Positions 21,418 to 23,089 of a stretch of 23,089 bases of DNA are shown piece after piece. This DNA comes from JANPPS01 sp031428635. Its GTDB lineage: Bacteria; Pseudomonadota; Alphaproteobacteria; Acetobacterales; Acetobacteraceae. How positions within the stretch are numbered: the stretch's first letter is position 1; each line of letters starts with the position of its first letter. A program made the translations under genes and the position numbers. The notes below the pieces were generated by a model. It saw only the letters and a list, made by a program, of their open reading frames with translations. It did no database searches and had not been told where the DNA came from. The stretch spans positions 1 through 23,089 of the forward strand of contig JANPPS010000180.1 in NCBI GenBank assembly GCA_031428635.1, read 5' to 3'.

Positions 21418-23089
21418 ATGGACCAAGGTTTCGTCACACCTCGCACCCTCACATCCCGCTACACGGACCTCGATCAGCCGATGCTGATGAGTGGTGTGCA
21501 GGCGCTAGTCCGGGTGCTGCTCGAACAATCGCGGCTGGATCGCCTGGCGGGGCTTAACACCGGCGGGCTGGTCTCCGGCTATCGCGGCTCGCCCCTCGGC
21601 GGCGTCGATCGGGAGTTGTGGCGACAGGAAGCGCTGCTGACGGCGGCGGGGGTGAAATTCCAGCCTGGTCTGAACGAGGATTTGGCCGCGACGATGCTGT
21701 GGGGCGCCCAGCAAATCGACACATTTCCAGGCAAGCGCGTCGATGGCGTGTTCGGTATGTGGTACGGTAAGGGACCCGGCGTCGACCGCAGCGGGGACGC
21801 GTTCCGTTGCGCCAACATGCTCGGCACCGCGCGTCATGGCGGCGTGCTGGCGGTGGCGGGCGATGACCACGCGGCGCACTCCTCCGTTTTCCCGCACGCG
21901 ACGGACGGTATTTTTGAGAGTGTGCACATCCCCGTGCTGGTGCCGGCCGACGCGCAGGACATTCTCGACCTCGGTCTGGCTGGCATCGCGCTGTCTCGCT
22001 ACGCCGGGCTGTGGGTGGCGCTAAAGACAATTGCGGAGACGGCGGAGCAGCACGCAATCGTGTCGGCACCGACATTACGGCCGTTCGTCACGCCGGACCG
22101 GGCGCTACCGCCGCATGGGCTGAACCTCGACCCCACTCTGCCGTGGCCAGCCGAACGGGCGGAGCTGGAGCGGCGCATGCTGCAGGAGCGGCTGCCGGCG
22201 GCGCTGGCGTGGGTGCGGGCGAACGGGCTGGACCGGCTGATGCATGGCCGGGCGGACGCCACGATCGGCATCGTGACGGTCGGCAAGGCGCATCACGACA
22301 CAATGCACGCGCTGCGCGGCCTGGGGCTGGATCGGCACCCGGACGTGGTCGTGTTCAAGGTGGCGATGGCGTGGCCGCTGGAACCCGACGCGATCGGCGC
22401 CTTTGCCCAGGGTAAGCGCGCGATCCTGGTGGTGGAGGAAAAGCGGTCGCTGGTGGAGATGCAGCTCCGCGACCAGCTCTATGCCCGGCTCGATCGCCCC
22501 ACCATCGCGGGTAAGGCACTGCTGCCCGCCACGATGGAGCTGTCGCCGGAGTTGGTGGCATTGGCGCTCGCGCAGTTCCTGCCCGGCGCCGGCGTCGACT
22601 GCCCGCCCTGGCCGTCGCACACGCCGATCGCCCCCATACCCGGCCTGCTGACGCGCGGTCCGATGTTCTGCGCAGGCTGCCCGCACAACACCAGCACCGT
22701 TGTGCCCGATGGCTCCCACGCGATGGCTGGCATCGGCTGTCACACCATGGCGCTGGCCACGAGTGCGGAGACCAAGACATTCAGTCAAATGGGCGGTGAG
22801 GGCGCGCCCTGGGTCGGCCTGGCACCGTTCAGCACGCTGCGGCACATGTTCGCCAACATGGGTGACGGCACGTATACCCATTCCGGGTTGCTCGCGATCC
22901 GGCAGGCGGTCGCGGCGGGCACGGCGATCACCTACAAAATCCTTTATAACGATGCGGTTGCGATGACGGGCGGTCAGCGGGCAGAAGGCGGGCTGACGGT
23001 ACTACAGGTCGCGGCGCAACTGGCGGCGGAGGGCGTAGGCCTGATCGCGGTTGTGGCCGATGACGAAGATCGGCTACCGGCGCCGGGGC
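21418..23089 (+). CDS. Indolepyruvate ferredoxin oxidoreductase family protein, cut by the right edge
   Basis: An open frame of 557 codons that continues past the window. It starts at ATG with GGAGA 7 nt upstream. The first part shows the pyrimidine-type (Pyr) domain: LNTGGLVSGYRGSPLGGVD near 46-64, then GMWYGKGPGVDRSGDAFRCA and VAGDDHAAHSS. A linker follows, then the FCAGCPHNTST motif (Cys418, Cys421) and the TPP-binding part (GIGCHTMA, MGGEGAPWVGLAP, ILYNDAVAMTGGQ). This is the long, probably fused IorA/IorB type of proteobacteria (usually near 1,150 residues), which oxidatively decarboxylates aryl or branched 2-oxo acids from amino acid transamination to acyl-CoA. The missing part should hold the gamma domain. 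Confidence 0.93.
   Translation, partial: MDQGFVTPRTLTSRYTDLDQPMLMSGVQALVRVLLEQSRLDRLAGLNTGGLVSGYRGSPLGGVDRELWRQEALLTAAGVKFQPGLNEDLAATMLWGAQQIDTFPGKRVDGVFGMWYGKGPGVDRSGDAFRCANMLGTARHGGVLAVAGDDHAAHSSVFPHATDGIFESVHIPVLVPADAQDILDLGLAGIALSRYAGLWVALKTIAETAEQHAIVSAPTLRPFVTPDRALPPHGLNLDPTLPWPAERAELERRMLQERLPAALAWVRANGLDRLMHGRADATIGIVTVGKAHHDTMHALRGLGLDRHPDVVVFKVAMAWPLEPDAIGAFAQGKRAILVVEEKRSLVEMQLRDQLYARLDRPTIAGKALLPATMELSPELVALALAQFLPGAGVDCPPWPSHTPIAPIPGLLTRGPMFCAGCPHNTSTVVPDGSHAMAGIGCHTMALATSAETKTFSQMGGEGAPWVGLAPFSTLRHMFANMGDGTYTHSGLLAIRQAVAAGTAITYKILYNDAVAMTGGQRAEGGLTVLQVAAQLAAEGVGLIAVVADDEDRLPAPG

Noticed and set aside
21288..21452. Upstream extension of the Lrp-type protein by 55 residues
   Set aside because: Lrp proteins start directly at the helix-turn-helix; the extension would overlap the divergent gene and its promoter region.
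22105..22881. Minus-strand frame of 258 codons near the right edge
   Set aside because: Antisense to the indolepyruvate oxidoreductase; His/Arg/Gln-rich shadow frame without motifs.

Overview
This window looks like a chromosomal segment of an alphaproteobacterium. The evidence is a complete PhyR-NepR-EcfG general stress response locus (a system confined to Alphaproteobacteria), a 41-residue L36 without the zinc cysteines, glycolate oxidase genes glcDEF, a branched-chain amino acid type ABC transporter and a fused-type indolepyruvate oxidoreductase. The high GC content and gene set suggest Rhodospirillales/Acetobacteraceae, but that is inference. I see no insertion sequence, prophage gene, integrase or CRISPR array. 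Genes are densely packed, with many start/stop overlaps.

Layout. (1) 1-2926: general stress response locus. A minus-strand run carries two EcfG-type sigma factors, the anti-sigma factor NepR and a HisKA_2 (HRxKN) histidine kinase cut by the left edge. phyR diverges on the plus strand. (2) 2923-4405: a LOG-type nucleotide phosphoribohydrolase translationally coupled to phyR (apparent CTG start), tRNA-Pro(CGG), a DUF2842 membrane protein and apt. (3) 4406-7867: a large soluble hybrid histidine kinase, an LLM flavin-dependent oxidoreductase and a small membrane protein overlapping it tail to tail. (4) 7905-12736: a livK-livH-livMG-livF transporter operon on the minus strand, in which the LivM permease and LivG ATPase are one polypeptide. 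(5) 12838-17482: rpmJ, then glcD-glcE-glcF and a TPR protein. (6) 17613-18350: a small two-helix membrane protein and a 318-base stretch without a convincing gene. (7) 18351-21287: a tightly coupled operon of Lrp-type regulator, MarC-type transporter, SAM methyltransferase and haem-oxygenase-like dimetal oxidase. (8) 21418-end: divergent indolepyruvate ferredoxin oxidoreductase, cut by the right edge.

How they work together. In region 1 the kinase would control PhyR phosphorylation; phosphorylated PhyR sequesters NepR and frees EcfG to bind RNA polymerase. LOG and Apt could form an adenine release and salvage pair. GlcDEF oxidises glycolate to glyoxylate and passes electrons to the respiratory chain. 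The liv operon imports an amino-acid-like solute. The operon most likely to hold undescribed biology is region 7: a regulator of the amino-acid-sensing family, a possible exporter, a methyltransferase and an HDO-type oxidase (a superfamily with several amino-acid-tailoring members), next to an aromatic 2-oxo-acid oxidoreductase.
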